A model generated the notes under the pieces. The model saw only the letters and a list, made by a program, of their open reading frames with translations, was not told the origin of the DNA and searched no databases. Positions 12,205 through 24,600 of a stretch of 64,000 nt of DNA are shown piece by piece. The DNA comes from Corticium candelabrum (taxonomy: Eukaryota > Porifera > Homoscleromorpha > Homosclerophorida > Plakinidae). The stretch spans positions 7,997,985 through 8,061,984 of the forward strand of contig NC_085088.1 of NCBI RefSeq assembly GCF_963422355.1, read 5' to 3'. The position numbers and the translations under genes are program-made. The first letter of the stretch is position 1, and every line of letters begins with the position of its first letter.

Positions 12205-12320
12205 CGATATTTATTGCCGAGCGTAGCGAGGCTTCTAATCCGGGTCGCACAATAGAAATAGGCGTGGTCCTATATGGGTCTCCATCGAGCTTTTGGTGTG
12301 TGTGTGTGTGTGTGTGTACA
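12205..12320 (+). repeat. Dispersed repeat ending in (TG)n, copy 1
   Basis: The block TTTATTGCCGAGCGTAGCGAGG is followed by CTTCTAATCCGGGTCGCA, then GGCGTGGTCCTAT, GAGCTTTTGG and a TG run (12295-12318). The same order occurs inverted at 47349-47515, including the adjoining microsatellite. Confidence 0.8.
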
Positions 12321-12329
12321 CACAAATCT

Positions 12330-13060
12330 CAAATTTCTCCTCTCCACGACCACGTTTTATGATAGGACCTACCTTAAAAATCGTCTGTGTCCGACTACAG
12401 ATGAGTCTAAGAATGATTCGTTTAAGTGACCAAACGACGGAGAAAATGCTCCATGATGTTGCGTCGCCCCATCCTTTTGTATTGTACCTAGGGACTATGT
12501 GTACTTGACAACCAAGAAACACCTTCAGGAGTTGAATGCCATCTGCAGTCAACTATTCACACGTCCCATACAATCAATCCATTACTACACTGTGCTGTAT
12601 CTAACACTGTATTTTATGGGTTGTGTGTAATTGACAACCAAGAAACACTTTATTAGCCGAATGCCACCTACAGTCAACTATTCACACGTCTCATACTACA
12701 ATCAATCCTTTACTACACCATGCTGCATCTAACACTGTTGATAGTCAATGTTTGCTGATATCAATTTCTATGTCAGTAACTACCATACCACTGTCGTTAC
12801 AACGGAACTGAGTGCATACCTAGACTGTACATTTCAATTGTCTTGATCACGATCGCAAAACGACGACTACCTATACCAGGACTATATACGTAATCTAAAC
12901 TACTAGAAAGTTTGCATGTTTACTTCCATGACAGCCAGGGTTTCAAAAAATACGTATTGTATAGCTAGGACTCGGCGTTTCAGTGGTCTGAATACTCCGT
13001 TGGACGTGTTACTCACGAACGAGAGGCGCCTACGGATACCGTACAACTAGTTTAGCCCTC
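12330..13060. other. Intergenic, no gene seen
   Basis: A roughly 120-bp direct duplication is visible. The segment from about 12485 (GACTATGTGTACTTGACAAC, AAGAAACAC, CAGTCAACTATTCACACGTC) recurs from about 12610. No coding evidence. Confidence 0.55.
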
Positions 13061-13084
13061 CTACGGGGGAGGAAATTGCGGAAG

Positions 13085-13430
13085 CTTTCAGCCAGCTCAA
13101 GTCAAGTTGACGAGGGACACAAATGGAGCCAAAAACGATTGTGATAGGGAAACGCTACAAGTTGTACAAAAGTAACCAGAAAGAGGGAAAGACGATTAAT
13201 TGCGTCGAATGTTGTAGAGCTTCGATCGCCGCCTAGCGCGGAAATGTGAGTTTAAGGATTACCTCAACACGGCCAACTCGTTTGTGGACTGTACCATTCG
13301 GCAATCCAACAAAAGATTTTAGCCGAAGCGGATTTGTCTTTAGATCTCATAATTCAAATGGCACAAGCGTATGAATCGGCTACGCAAGAAATACAAACAC
13401 TCGGAGGTCAGACGCGCTAGAGCGTTAGAG
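13085..13430 (+). pseudogene. Ty3/gypsy gag fragment
   Basis: Plus-strand pieces read KRYKLYKSNQKEGKTIN (about 13150-13200) and, after frame shifts, IQQKILAEADLSLDLIIQ and a stretch ending SATQEIQTLGG (about 13300-13415). This matches the gag capsid and linker of gypsy-type elements. It is heavily broken and has no neighbouring pol. Confidence 0.6.
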
Positions 13431-13689
13431 GCGGGATCCTGGAGTGTCCAACTCTGTTTCCTTCATTTTTATCGCCATTAATTTGTAGAGCTCACGTTCA
13501 CTTCCTCACACCATATATCGCTTAGATATTACACTACGAGGTGGAGCCATAAGATAATATCACATTCGTCTAGTGGTCCGTATGATGACACCACGTCTCG
13601 TCTAATTGTCAAAATAGCTTCATTTGCATCTGCGCCAATCGAGTATAAATACAGTACAATCGTACGTTCGTCCTGTCGTCGGCCAGAGG

Positions 13690-13830
13690 ACTATTATCTT
13701 ATACAAGCTCCAATGCCGGCTTCGCCCGGGGGACAACACATGCCAGGTGCTTCTCCTTTCCACTTCATAGCGCCGCAGTTGACACACACTTTTGTCGTAG
13801 AGCCAATACAACACGGAAGTAGAGGAGAGA
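13690..13830 (-). pseudogene. Helitron-like Rep/helicase zinc-finger fragment
   Basis: The minus strand reads CVNCGAMKWKGEAPGMCCPP, the Cys-rich motif typical of the N-terminal part of Helitron Rep/helicase proteins. Only about 30 codons are recognisable, so it is a relic. Confidence 0.5.
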
Positions 13831-13995
13831 CAGGTCGCATTTATAAGTAGAGATTATAGCAGAAAGTATCTAAAAATGCGTTTGATGGTATCATAGGTGA
13901 TGTTGGCTATGAATGATTGCAGTGAATAAAATGTCGCGTATACACTTGCAATAGTATAGCACTCCCGGATATTGCGCTGTCGGAAATGAAGTCAC

Positions 13996-14676
13996 GTGCA
14001 GTTAGACAATCCCAGTACTCACCCGGATAATCCGTTCCTCGTATCTAACGAAGTCACGACTCGTACCGACTCTCGTCATTTCGACAGTCCCGCTGAACGT
14101 CGTCTCTTTGAAGACGTTGCTGGCGTTTCGGGGAACAGGTGCACTAGACACGGCAGCTCCGTATCTAACGAAGTTACGACTCGTACCGACTCTCGCCATT
14201 TCGACGTTTCCGCTGAACGTCGTCTCTTCGAAGACGTTGCTGGCGTTTCGGGGAACAGGTGCATCAAACACGGCAGCTCTTCGACGGTCGTAGACTGGCA
14301 AACGACTGTGGGCGTATTTTTAAGACCCGGATACCAGCAAAAATATCTTCCGTTTCCCAGCGTCGCTCGCAATGAACGACACGCTCAGCGCGTACCGTCC
14401 GACGTAGGGAACGGGCAGTCTGAATTCGGTGGAGATACGATGCGCCGTTCCGGAGATATTCGCGCGCGAGCGGAAGCGAGTGCGATCGGCGGGAAATGGC
14501 GTCGTTGTGGGAAAAGTCAGGAAGACGACTCCAGTCTCACTTTCGACCCGAATGAATTTGACTTTCGCGAGCCAAATTTGGCCGAGATCGGACTCGCCGT
14601 TTTTGAGAAACGCTCCAACAGACGGACACACAGACAGACAGACAGACAGATTGTTTTATTCTCTCCCAAACTGTAA
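13996..14676 (+). CDS. 226-codon open frame over a tandem duplication, hypothetical
   Basis: A 226-codon frame starts at 13996 and includes two copies of a 40-residue segment (VSNEVTTRTDSRHFD start), because the 120-bp DNA unit is a multiple of three. The rest is Arg-rich and ends in a CAGA run (14628-14650). No domain is recognised. The minus strand is also open for 104 codons (14320-14631) and looks equally protein-like, so coding on either strand is unproven; GC-rich composition may alone explain the openness. Confidence 0.2.
   Translation: MQLDNPSTHPDNPFLVSNEVTTRTDSRHFDSPAERRLFEDVAGVSGNRCTRHGSSVSNEVTTRTDSRHFDVSAERRLFEDVAGVSGNRCIKHGSSSTVVDWQTTVGVFLRPGYQQKYLPFPSVARNERHAQRVPSDVGNGQSEFGGDTMRRSGDIRARAEASAIGGKWRRCGKSQEDDSSLTFDPNEFDFREPNLAEIGLAVFEKRSNRRTHRQTDRQIVLFSPKL
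14041..14280. repeat. 120-bp tandem duplication
   Basis: Units 14041-14160 and 14161-14280 both begin GTATCTAACGAAGT and are nearly identical; a related, more diverged copy lies at about 7893-7985. The unit length of exactly 120 bp keeps the reading frame on both strands. Confidence 0.92.
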
Positions 14677-14761
14677 ATGTAACAGTTAATCGCAGAAGTA
14701 AAGTATCCTAAGCATTAGCAAAAACTACTGAAATGTCTGAAGTCATAGCTACAGTATTATC

Positions 14762-17631
14762 CTAATGAACATAATGTTGAATGCCTATATCAAAGAAAAA
14801 ATCATCTATCTTACCTATGTGCACTCTACTTATCTTCTTTAATATAACTCTAGCATTACATCTCTGGATAATTATAGAAAAATGTCTACGCCATCTCGTC
14901 CTGAAGTCGGCTTCAGTACTCCTGCCTTCCGAATTCCTTGATTTCTTTGAGGGTGAGTTCAGGAAGTTATCAGTCTCCTGTCCCCAGAACCCAAAGTGCT
15001 CAAAGACCAGAGGAACTAAGTTAGGTGTTGTGCCGTCCTGAACAGACAGAGCTTCGTATTTGCTTTTCTTTCTCATCGCACGCCTCTCAGCTGCATAGCC
15101 TGCCTCTTTAGATGCCCTATTTAGAATGTCTTTGCTCCAAGGGTGAGCCATGCTCACGTCCAACTCTGTACTTGTTTCATTGTACATTAAAATATCGGGG
15201 CGATTCTCAGATTCTGTATATTGATCTCTTGGCTCCTTGCGATGGTGCAGTTGGAGCTCGTTCAAACAACTGCACCATCCTGACACTACAGAATCGTGTT
15301 GCCAGACTGGTCCTCCCCCAAACTTGCAGGTGAGAAGATGATACCCAGTTCCATCCAATTCTACTCCACATTCACATTTGTTTATGCATGACTTAAAAGG
15401 CAGTGGTAGACCGAGCCTCAGATAGAACGCTAGATGGAAATCCTTTGCGATAAGTGCGTACTTATCTGAGGATGGTAAGGCCTCTAATCAAGCCCCAGAC
15501 CCCCTACCTTGAGCAGAACGTAATCTTGCAGCATCCCTTCTATGAGGTGCAGAAGACAGACAATGAGCTGCACTCAAGAGGCCAATTTCTGAGCTTAGAT
15601 TGTGCTGAAGCTTACCCTTTGTAGCTGAAAGAGTTGACAATGATTGAGGCCTCGGTGTTTCATCGTCTCCTAATCTAATTGGAGGCAAGGACTTGACAGC
15701 TGAATGAATGTCGAAGCCAAGTGAAGAGGATGTGGAATCGTTTTCCACCAGATCTTGAATACGTTGTGAAAGTGAGGAAAAGCGATTAGGCAAATCTCTG
15801 ACAGATTGAGCCCATGAAGAGACGTATGCCGAGCATTTACTCTTGTTTACTTCAGACAAGCCAAACCCACTCAATTTGATGTTTAATGAGGCTTGATTCC
15901 AGGTGAAATCATCAATAGAGTCTAAGCCCAATATCTGGACAAAGGTAGACCGGGTCATGGCATCATGTAGTTTTGCAGCATATTTAAAAGAATAAGGAGA
16001 CACGCATCTAGCTAACTGGTTCATCCGAGTCACGTGGCAAATCTTAGCAAGAGAGTTGCACTCTGAGGACACCTCAACTTTACGAGCTCTGAGCAAAGAG
16101 CGTGACCTGAATTAGCAATCTCGGAGCATCTAGTTTGCACAAACTGGTGGCAGCCGATGGGAATCCCTAGAATCTCTGTGCCATGTGAGACCACAGGAAC
16201 AGAACCAAAAGATTGTACAGAATCTGACGTATTGAAAAACTCTCTCTTTTTCTCGTTGACTAGTAAACCGACATCTTTGAGTGATGACTGAAGGTCAGAT
16301 ATGAATGGTTGCATACGAGCAAACTTACCAACTACAAAGAGATCATCTAGGTGGGCGAGGACGGTCAGGTTGTTATGATTCTCCTGTAGAGACTCCAAAA
16401 TGGGTTGCAAAGCAGCAGAGAAGAGGAAAGGGCCGAGAGGATCTCCCTGGTGTACTTCTTCTTCTGACCTAACAGTGATGACATCACCGCCCTTGACATA
16501 TATGAGAGAGCTAGCATTACTGTACATCTGGCACGTGTGACGGTAAATCTGAGGAAATTTTTCTGCTACCTCGTCGAGAAGATGTTGCCTAGAGATGCAA
16601 TTGAAAGCATTGGATATATCTGTCTTCAACAAAGATAGATCCGAATTTCCATCTAATAACAAATGACATGATGTGCTAACAGCTCCCCTCCACAAGGAGT
16701 AGCTACTCCATGTTGAATTGGCTCAAAATAGGTGGAAAATGACGATCGCAGCTGGAAGGAAATGGCTTTGGCAGTCAATCTCCTTAGAGTCTCCCCAATA
16801 GCAATAGGTCTTACGTCACCATTCGATTTAGGCAATGCAATTAGGCAAGAGCATGACAACAGGGGTACGGCAGAGGGTGGTACCTTGCCTTCAGCTATAA
16901 GTGAACATAACGAAAATAGAAGGTCGCTGGTTGAGGCATTGTCTTAAAGTACTCTAAGATGTTCAAACCTCCATCCAGAAGGACCGGCTCCCGATCCTTG
17001 TGGACTCTTCCTCAATGATTCAAGAAATACAGACTTCTTCAGTTGAATAGAAGAAACTTTGTCAACACCAGAAAGATTCAAACTCATCTTCCGAGCAGGG
17101 TGTTTAGCCCTCAATCGTTGGATTGATTGCTCTGAAGGAGGCCAAGCCATGACTAGTCAAAATTCTTGCTGCTCTTGAAAGCTCATCATATTTTACGTCG
17201 CGGAGGACGGCTTTTCTCCTCTGATCTTCTCCTTTCTTGTTAGACTGTTGTGCATGGCTGTGATCACGCAACTCTATCAGCTCTTGCCAGTGAAAACCCA
17301 AGAATCGATGATAAATGGCTTTGATTTCCTTAATTCCTGATCTCCCTCCTCTAGGATGAGGTCTCATGATCATTCTAGGGAGAAGTATAAGTAACTTCCA
17401 ACCTGCATCGTAACCCGGATCCTCGCTAATTTTTGACAAGAGAACAGAACAGCACTCCTGGAACAAAATTCTGAGACAATATAGCACGTGTTGAACTGTC
17501 CTCGGTGGCAAAGAACGTAGCATCTCGTCACCAGACAGTGAATCGATCGTCTCCCACGCCCGTCGTTGAACATTCAGAGACGTAATTCCATCGTCATCAG
17601 CTCGCTTTCTAAAGATTGTGGGCGTGGACAA
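14762..17631 (-). mobile_element. Broken non-LTR retrotransposon with restriction-like endonuclease
   Basis: Reading from high to low coordinates, minus-strand frames cover an N-terminal region (17631-17104), a linker with GSGAGPSGWRFEHLR (about 16970), reverse transcriptase (16859-16030) with LLKTDISNAFN, HQGDPLGP and the LDDLFVVG catalytic box (about 16340), a thumb-like region (16096-15488), and a C-terminal part (15358-14762). The C-terminal part has an HLLTC.F.GG zinc-knuckle-like motif, then RPDI (about 15200), ELDV and a KYEAL motif, the PD-(D/E)XK endonuclease arrangement of the R2/R4-like group. Frames change at about 17110, 16850, 16690, 16090 and 15360-15480, so the copy is dead. 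Insertion between the array repeats and HEATR3 has no visible host effect. Confidence 0.85.
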
Positions 17632-17691
17632 TCAGCTTCGTTTGAGGACGAAAGCAGATGAGTACACGTAGCGGAGTGTTGACGCAGACAA

Positions 17692-18018
17692 ATGAACCAC
17701 ATCAAGCATTTCGGACATTGTACCAACCTGTTCTCCCTCACGAATCAGTCGGACAATCGACGGAACGGTGAGACAGCCGAAGATGCGCAAGTAATCGAAC
17801 CAGATACGGGACAGGAGATGTTTGACATCAAGAACGTAGAAACAAAGAAGAACGTGGAGACCAAACCAACGGAGACAACTGCCGAGCTCAAACGCGGAGC
17901 ACCCCGACGGATGATAGCGACGGCGCGGAGGCTAGCGGCCGAAGCCGAAAACGCTATCGCAGGAAAGGTTCTCCTCCTCACTATGCCTGAAGATAAACTA
18001 GCTTCTTCAAAAGTTTAG
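17692..18018 (+). other. 108-codon open frame, unassigned
   Basis: A charged frame with a KNVETKKNVETKP duplication and an RR-rich middle lies just beyond the 5' side of the minus-strand retrotransposon. No family is recognised and no splice partners are seen. It may be element-derived or chance. The rest of 17632-18612 shows nothing else. Confidence 0.15.
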
Positions 18019-18612
18019 TAACTGCCAAGCTACAGACAAACAGACACCTCTCCTTTATATATAGATGCCCTTAGCCCGGATATCTGGGCCTTGGGTAACT
18101 TAGAGAACGCTGGGAGAGGGGTTAATAACATGTCCGTATTCCGGGGAATTAAGGCAAATTAATCATGTCTACATTAACATTCTACACCTTGAAGAAACTG
18201 TGTAGAGGCAGCCAGCGTAGTCGTGTGTTTTAGAATAGATCGGGCGTAACCAGCACGTGAGGGGATTTTCAATGGTGTCAAATTCATGACCGTTCGTGCA
18301 TTCCTCCTGATCCTAGCTGCCTTACATACTGTACACATGTCTTAGCATGTGGTGTGCAAGTGACATTGGATCTTATGAAAATGGAATGACTGATTCAGTT
18401 TAACCACGTGACAAGATATGATTACATACACCGGCCGGAGCCGGAGGGTTTGGCACTGCAGTGCTTCTCTATTCATTTTGGTTTGCACAAATGACGGGTA
18501 AAGTGATGATGAAATACTGTACATGAAAGCTGAGTTGCTAAGAAACTTGTTAGTTCTATGATGAACAAATCCCATTTTTGTACACAAACCAGATCATAAA
18601 CATTTAATCACG

Positions 18613-21600
18613 TCAAGTGTGTCCTTCTGTTTTCAAGTATCTAATAAACCTTTGCAGATTATTTCGAGCTATATCTACTACTGCAACTCTACTACCAAGA
18701 TGCTTCTTCTCAGCACGCATCTAGAAGTGATATCAGTCCACAATATACAGACTTTCAGTGTAATCTATAGACAACACCTTACCCTCTTCTTCAATGTAGA
18801 TGCTATTTGTTGCAGTATCTTCAGTAAGTTGATTTTTTCTGCTGCAATCATAGCTTCATCTCCGTCTCCAAACACGTCAAAGATGGCATCAAGAGCCTCA
18901 GCTACTACCCACAAGTCATGATCACAACTGGCTGCTGACACAAGCGCTGTGCCAATCGCCTACGATGACATGATTACTTCAATACTTATAATACAAAACA
19001 CTTATATGAGTCACTAACCACTAGTCTTTCCATTCTTGAATGACATTGTGCTATCATTGTTCCAATAATGCCAAGCATCCCTACAATATTCGCTCGAACA
19101 GACGAAAATTTTGATGAATGGCAGACAGAACACAGCAATGCAATCTGTTGGGAACTGACACACTAAAACATGACAGAACTCATTGCAAACACAAAATTTT
19201 GTTGGAGCACTAAACAATTATACCTGGACTTTAGTATCTTTAAGCCTTTGAAGAACAGACCTCAAGGCTCCGGTAACGGCTTCAAGAAATTCTTCATCAT
19301 CTCTCAAAGTTGCACCTGATCACAACAAGAGAATGATGTGTTTCAGGTTTCTATGTGAAGATCACATACCAGTAACTGCATCCTTTCTACAATCAGTCAG
19401 ACACTACTAGTATGGACATGCACAGCTAAGCTTAAATCGTCTACAATTGGATAGAATAGATTGTAGTTCCTAGACATGTTTGAACAAAAGCTTACTCTTC
19501 ACCAAGCAATGATCAGAGTTTAAGACAAACTGTACGACAACTAAGGTTGCACTAATAATTAAGGCAATCTTACCTATTTTCTGACAACCAATAATCTAGA
19601 CCTATATAGGCCAATACGGACAGCCAAGCTGATATTTCATTAACATTTGTTATGTTGAAAACTTAATTAACATTCAGTCATATCTGTGTTATTGCAGATA
19701 TTTGTGTGCCACCACAAGAAAGAGACTAGTCAAACATTGCAGACAGCAAATTGCGTGTCCCCTCTCAAGTGAAGGTGTTCCCAGATAGATATCTTCTTCA
19801 GCTCTGAACTCATTGCCATGTGCACCTCACATGCCAATCATACAGAAATTCTACACGTGGTCATGATTTTATCTGTATTATTTGCTGCAACAAACCAATT
19901 CCAATACATTCCAATACTGGCTTTATCAGCCGATGTCAAGGTATCCAATCCCATTATTACTGCACCCTTAAATACAATACAGTAAACTATGAAATGAGTA
20001 TACATCAGAAACAATACATAAAGTACTTTCTACAAGAGAAATAACCAACCTCAACCATGCCCCTTTTCTCCAAAATTGCAACACCTATTCCTAAACTAAA
20101 GTCTGACCATTTCAGTGAAACAAAGGGTGGTAACAATCACTATATACCTTTACATGATGTTCTTGCATACATACATCAAGCTTATCCAGATGTCATGCAA
20201 ATGCTCAGTTAACACTAACATCTCCTGAAATACTGGGCCAAGTATACAGTTATTGAGTAAATGTAACATTTACGAGAATAAATATTGCATGTACATTCTA
20301 GCAAAAGTCTACCAAATCATCAATGTTCATTCCAGTGAATATGTGATAGACTGAACTGATTGTGTTGACCATGTACTAGTGGTAACCTCTTGGTACAAAA
20401 GGAATGAAAAGATGCACAGCCAAATGCAACCAACTGGTCTTGCAGAATATCCTTAGCAAATGGGAATAACACCTTAAAGTAGCATGTGATCCCTCCTAGT
20501 GCCAAGTGCTAAAAGTCAATCCTGACAGCTACAAAATACCAAGTTGACACTACTCAAGATATAAGTTTGATACATTCTCAGTTTCACTAAATGCCAACAC
20601 TTTTCCTGCTCGTAACCTCTATCCCACAAGACCCAGATTGTCCTGGAGTCTCATAACTACCACATCCCTTTGTTCCTTTGAACAACACAACTAAAAAAAG
20701 GAAAAACGATTTTTGATTAAACTGTTAATACTCATCACAACACCAAAACAATTTCCTTAACAGCTAAAAGTCTCTCTAGTGCCTTCCTATCTTGTTGTGA
20801 TCTTTGGACTGAAGGTTGTTTTGTCTGTTGAGTTACCTCGTGTTGATAAGAGGCCCACAACATCTTTGAAGTTTGGTGTGATCATAATGTTTGTCATCTT
20901 GTCCTCTTTACACTATCTGGCTTTCAAGTGATATCATAATGTTGTTTCACAACGCAGCTGTCATGTAGTCGTCCCAAGTAAACAACACTGGTTTGTGTTG
21001 TTCCAGTACATGAGCTGGAGTTCAATAAAAGTGCAGACATATACCTTGTTCCCTAATGAATGACTGGCCTTGAGCCATGCTGTCATGGTGCTGTTTTTGC
21101 CTGGTTTGTTTCTCCAGTACTCTAGTTGCTATGTTGGGTTTCACCAGATCTAGCAGTCTTTGGCTTCCATTTCAAAAGTATCTCAGCTGGTGTTATCCCA
21201 GTTGTGACGTGTAGCACAATTTACTAAAGGGTCGTTCAAAATTCGTGACAATTTCATGAGCGCACAAAGTGCACACTTTTCTGAAGCCCCCTTCCCTAGC
21301 AAAAATAGGCAATATCGTTGATGCACAGTTCAACAACTTGACAGTGGTTCCATTGTTGATGTGTGGTCTTCAATGCTCCTGCATTGACACAGCTCTTCTT
21401 CCATTCCCGTTGACCTGCGTAAATCATGTCAGCTCAAGGCTTCCGGTCATTCCAGTGGACAGAGGCGAAAACATTTGAGAAAGTTGTGGTACAGACAGCT
21501 GGGCTCTTTATGGATGATGGCTGATGTTGATGTACGATAAAACTGGAGTAGGCCGCTCTGTGGTCATGCATGTTTGTAAATCCCATACATACGGGTGACT

Positions 21601-24600
21601 AGGACACAGAAACATGCATTGTTCAAACAATGCATGATCCAATTCCGGTTATGGAAAAACAGAGAAATTAGCACAACCCATTTGCTACCAATCAACATTT
21701 TATAAAGTGTACAGAGGCCACAACCCCTCCCCTAGCGTGCGGTTTGTACGCCCCTGCAATTATCCATAATTTTGAATGACTCCTAAGCCATTAGAACTGT
21801 CTGTAATCTGCCTAAAATATCCCATCCCTTCTTCAATCCACGCTTCAGGGTTTGGACCACCGTTTCCACTAATATTCCATTAGATGCGAGATGGTAGGAG
21901 GTGGACTTGAAGGGGGTAATACCAGTAGATCTGCAAAAAGACTCAATGTCTTTGCAGTGTGAAGCAAGAGCCTCTGTTCGAGAGTTCAAGACCATCATGT
22001 CTGGTGTCATGTGTTGCTATTGATGCTTGAATGCTCTCAATCATTGCTCAAAACATTGCAGAAGGGACACCGAATATGCACCCAGCTATCTGGAAAAGCA
22101 TCTATGATTACCATAAACATTTTGAACATGAATGGTCCAACATAGTCTAATAAGTGTTGTGTTACCAAGGTAGGCCCTTCATACGGCTGCAATAAGGCAA
22201 CAGCTGGTCTCTTTTGTCCTCCTGACAGCTAGTCCAAGACTTCACTACTCAAACCAAATTCCAAATCTACATCAATCTTTGGCCACCAGACTTAACCTCT
22301 AGCTAGAGGTTGAGAAAAGTTTCGACATTTCCATAAGCGTACAAAGCCCAAGCTTTTCAATACCCTCTCTCCTGCCTAAAGTGTATGTAATATTGCTGAC
22401 ACACCCTGCATTAAAGAAACATGACAATATTTATCAAAACTATACTATCATGACAGCTGTTTTACATAGAAGGTTGACATTAATAGGTACATTGCATAAA
22501 CTCAATGAAATACTCACTTATACCACTGACGTTTTGGGCAGTCTCACTGAAAGACAATGCCTTCTGCAGTTGTAGAAAACCGAGATAATGTCCTGAATCT
22601 TCACTATCAAAGATAATCAGCCTTTCCATTCCAGTTGACACTCTTCAGCTAATGATATCAACTGGAAGTTTCTTGTCATGAACATTGATGAAGAGAAAAA
22701 TGTTGAGAAAGTTGTCGTAGAAGTAACAGGGCATTTTAAGAATCGCTGATGTCATTCCGGAACAAATTTGTATACGATGTGAGGGGCATTACGTTGCAAG
22801 CCTCGTATGCACGAGTAGCACATGAACACTACTTGATGTGTTCCAGTGATGTAACAGAAAACTTAGATGGTGAAGACATTCTTCAGCCATTTGCGACTGA
22901 TCAACATTCTATAAAGTGTGCAGACGCCATTAACCCCTTCCCCTAGTGTGCGCTTTGTATGTACACTTGGTCATATCCCTAAAGTTCCAAACACCAAACA
23001 ATGTCAACACTCTTTTCTGCAAGTGTTTCAGCCCACGACATATAGAGAAAACAAAAGTAAGCTGTAAGTGTCTTCCTCATCTCTAGAAAGGCATTACTAA
23101 GTGTGCATTCAAATTTGCATACTCCCAAATTCCAAATAAAAAGAATAGTCATTCTAAACCAATCAGTTGCTCAACCCCTAAATTTGGAATACAAAGTGGG
23201 TATTGTTCTATCCTTGTGCAGTAATAACTGCACATTGCAAATAGCACAAGGGACCTAAATCTCTTTGCATTTCTTTCCTTGTCTCTATACCTATTAGAGG
23301 GCATCTTGTCAGTTTTATGTCATCTAAAATGTAGCACCAAATGTAACATACAGTGCATGCTGCTGTCTTTATGCTAGTAATTGCTTGCTGCACAAAACGG
23401 CAACAAACACAAGATGATTTTACAGGACCCCATCCACATACTGCCAACACTAATTCTTACTCCTCTCAAGTTGAACTATGAAAGAAATTCTTTTTCTTTA
23501 TAGTAATGTAGCAGTATATGATAGCTTTACTAGCTACAACACTGTACCTTCAGAAGTATCTCCTGATGCAAGATGAAACAAGAGATTCCACAAATTACAT
23601 AATGCTTCTCCACTGTACAGTGCTTCTGTACATAAAGATGACAACAAATTGTGTAGAGCCACCAAGGCCCGAGACTGGACTGTATTCAACCTACAGATAA
23701 GTTCATTATACTACAATTACTTTCAAGACCAACAAGGAACACCTATAAATCTCACTTGGCTATCAGATGTTGACCAGCACTATGCCCACCCAAAACTTGG
23801 TACACAGCAGGGTCAGCAAACTTGCACTTACTCAGTGCCTGCATTAAACAAAATGAATATACAACCCAACACTCATTCCTGCACTTACTTGTTTCATTCA
23901 CTGTAGAATATGCATGTTGCTATATATGAAACTTTTAATTGTACTGGTGTGCCAGTATAAATCATGCCCCAGCTTTTATCCCCTCCCCCCGGATAAAATA
24001 TCTTTGGATTTTTTTTATCACCGTGGCACTGATTGTGCAATTATGAGGCTTGTGTGAAACTGAGAGTAGTCAAGGCTTAAGCAAGATCTTTAGACACTTC
24101 ACTTAACGCCGTGAAGCACATCAAATCGCATTCAATCCGCTTTGCAGCAGATGTCATTGCACATTCTATGCGCATTGACCCATTTCACACTAGGCAAATG
24201 CAATGTAAACATCATAAACACGCCTACTCGTGTAAAGTGCATTAGAACCTGCAGTCATCATGGCTGCCAGTGTCTTCACAAACATAGTTTTCTACCTTTT
24301 GTTACAGTACATCCATCTATGCCATAAGCACAGGATAGAGACTAAACTTAGATCACTGTTCTGTGCCTACCGACATGAACAGCTACCTACGTGAGTAGGC
24401 GTGATGCCACGTGCAGCCGCCAATGGGCATTGAATCTACTTCCATATGTGGTTTGACGGAATCAGCATTATGTGTGAAAACAGCAATATGCATTAATGCA
24501 CTTGGAATGTAGGCCTTAAAAACAACCTGACGTCACTGAAGAGTCCTCTTATATCACACAGCAATGTATATGTGTATTAGGGCAATCAAATGCTGAATTC

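Noticed and set aside
13996..14676. 226-codon frame as a firm gene
   Set aside because: The other strand is equally open, the sequence is a tandem repeat plus GC-rich DNA, and no domain is recognised; kept only at low confidence.
19370..19386. A 17-bp candidate microexon for HEATR3
   Set aside because: Exon 23690-23548 joins directly to 19315-19224 in phase and matches the family; including the 17 bp would break the frame.
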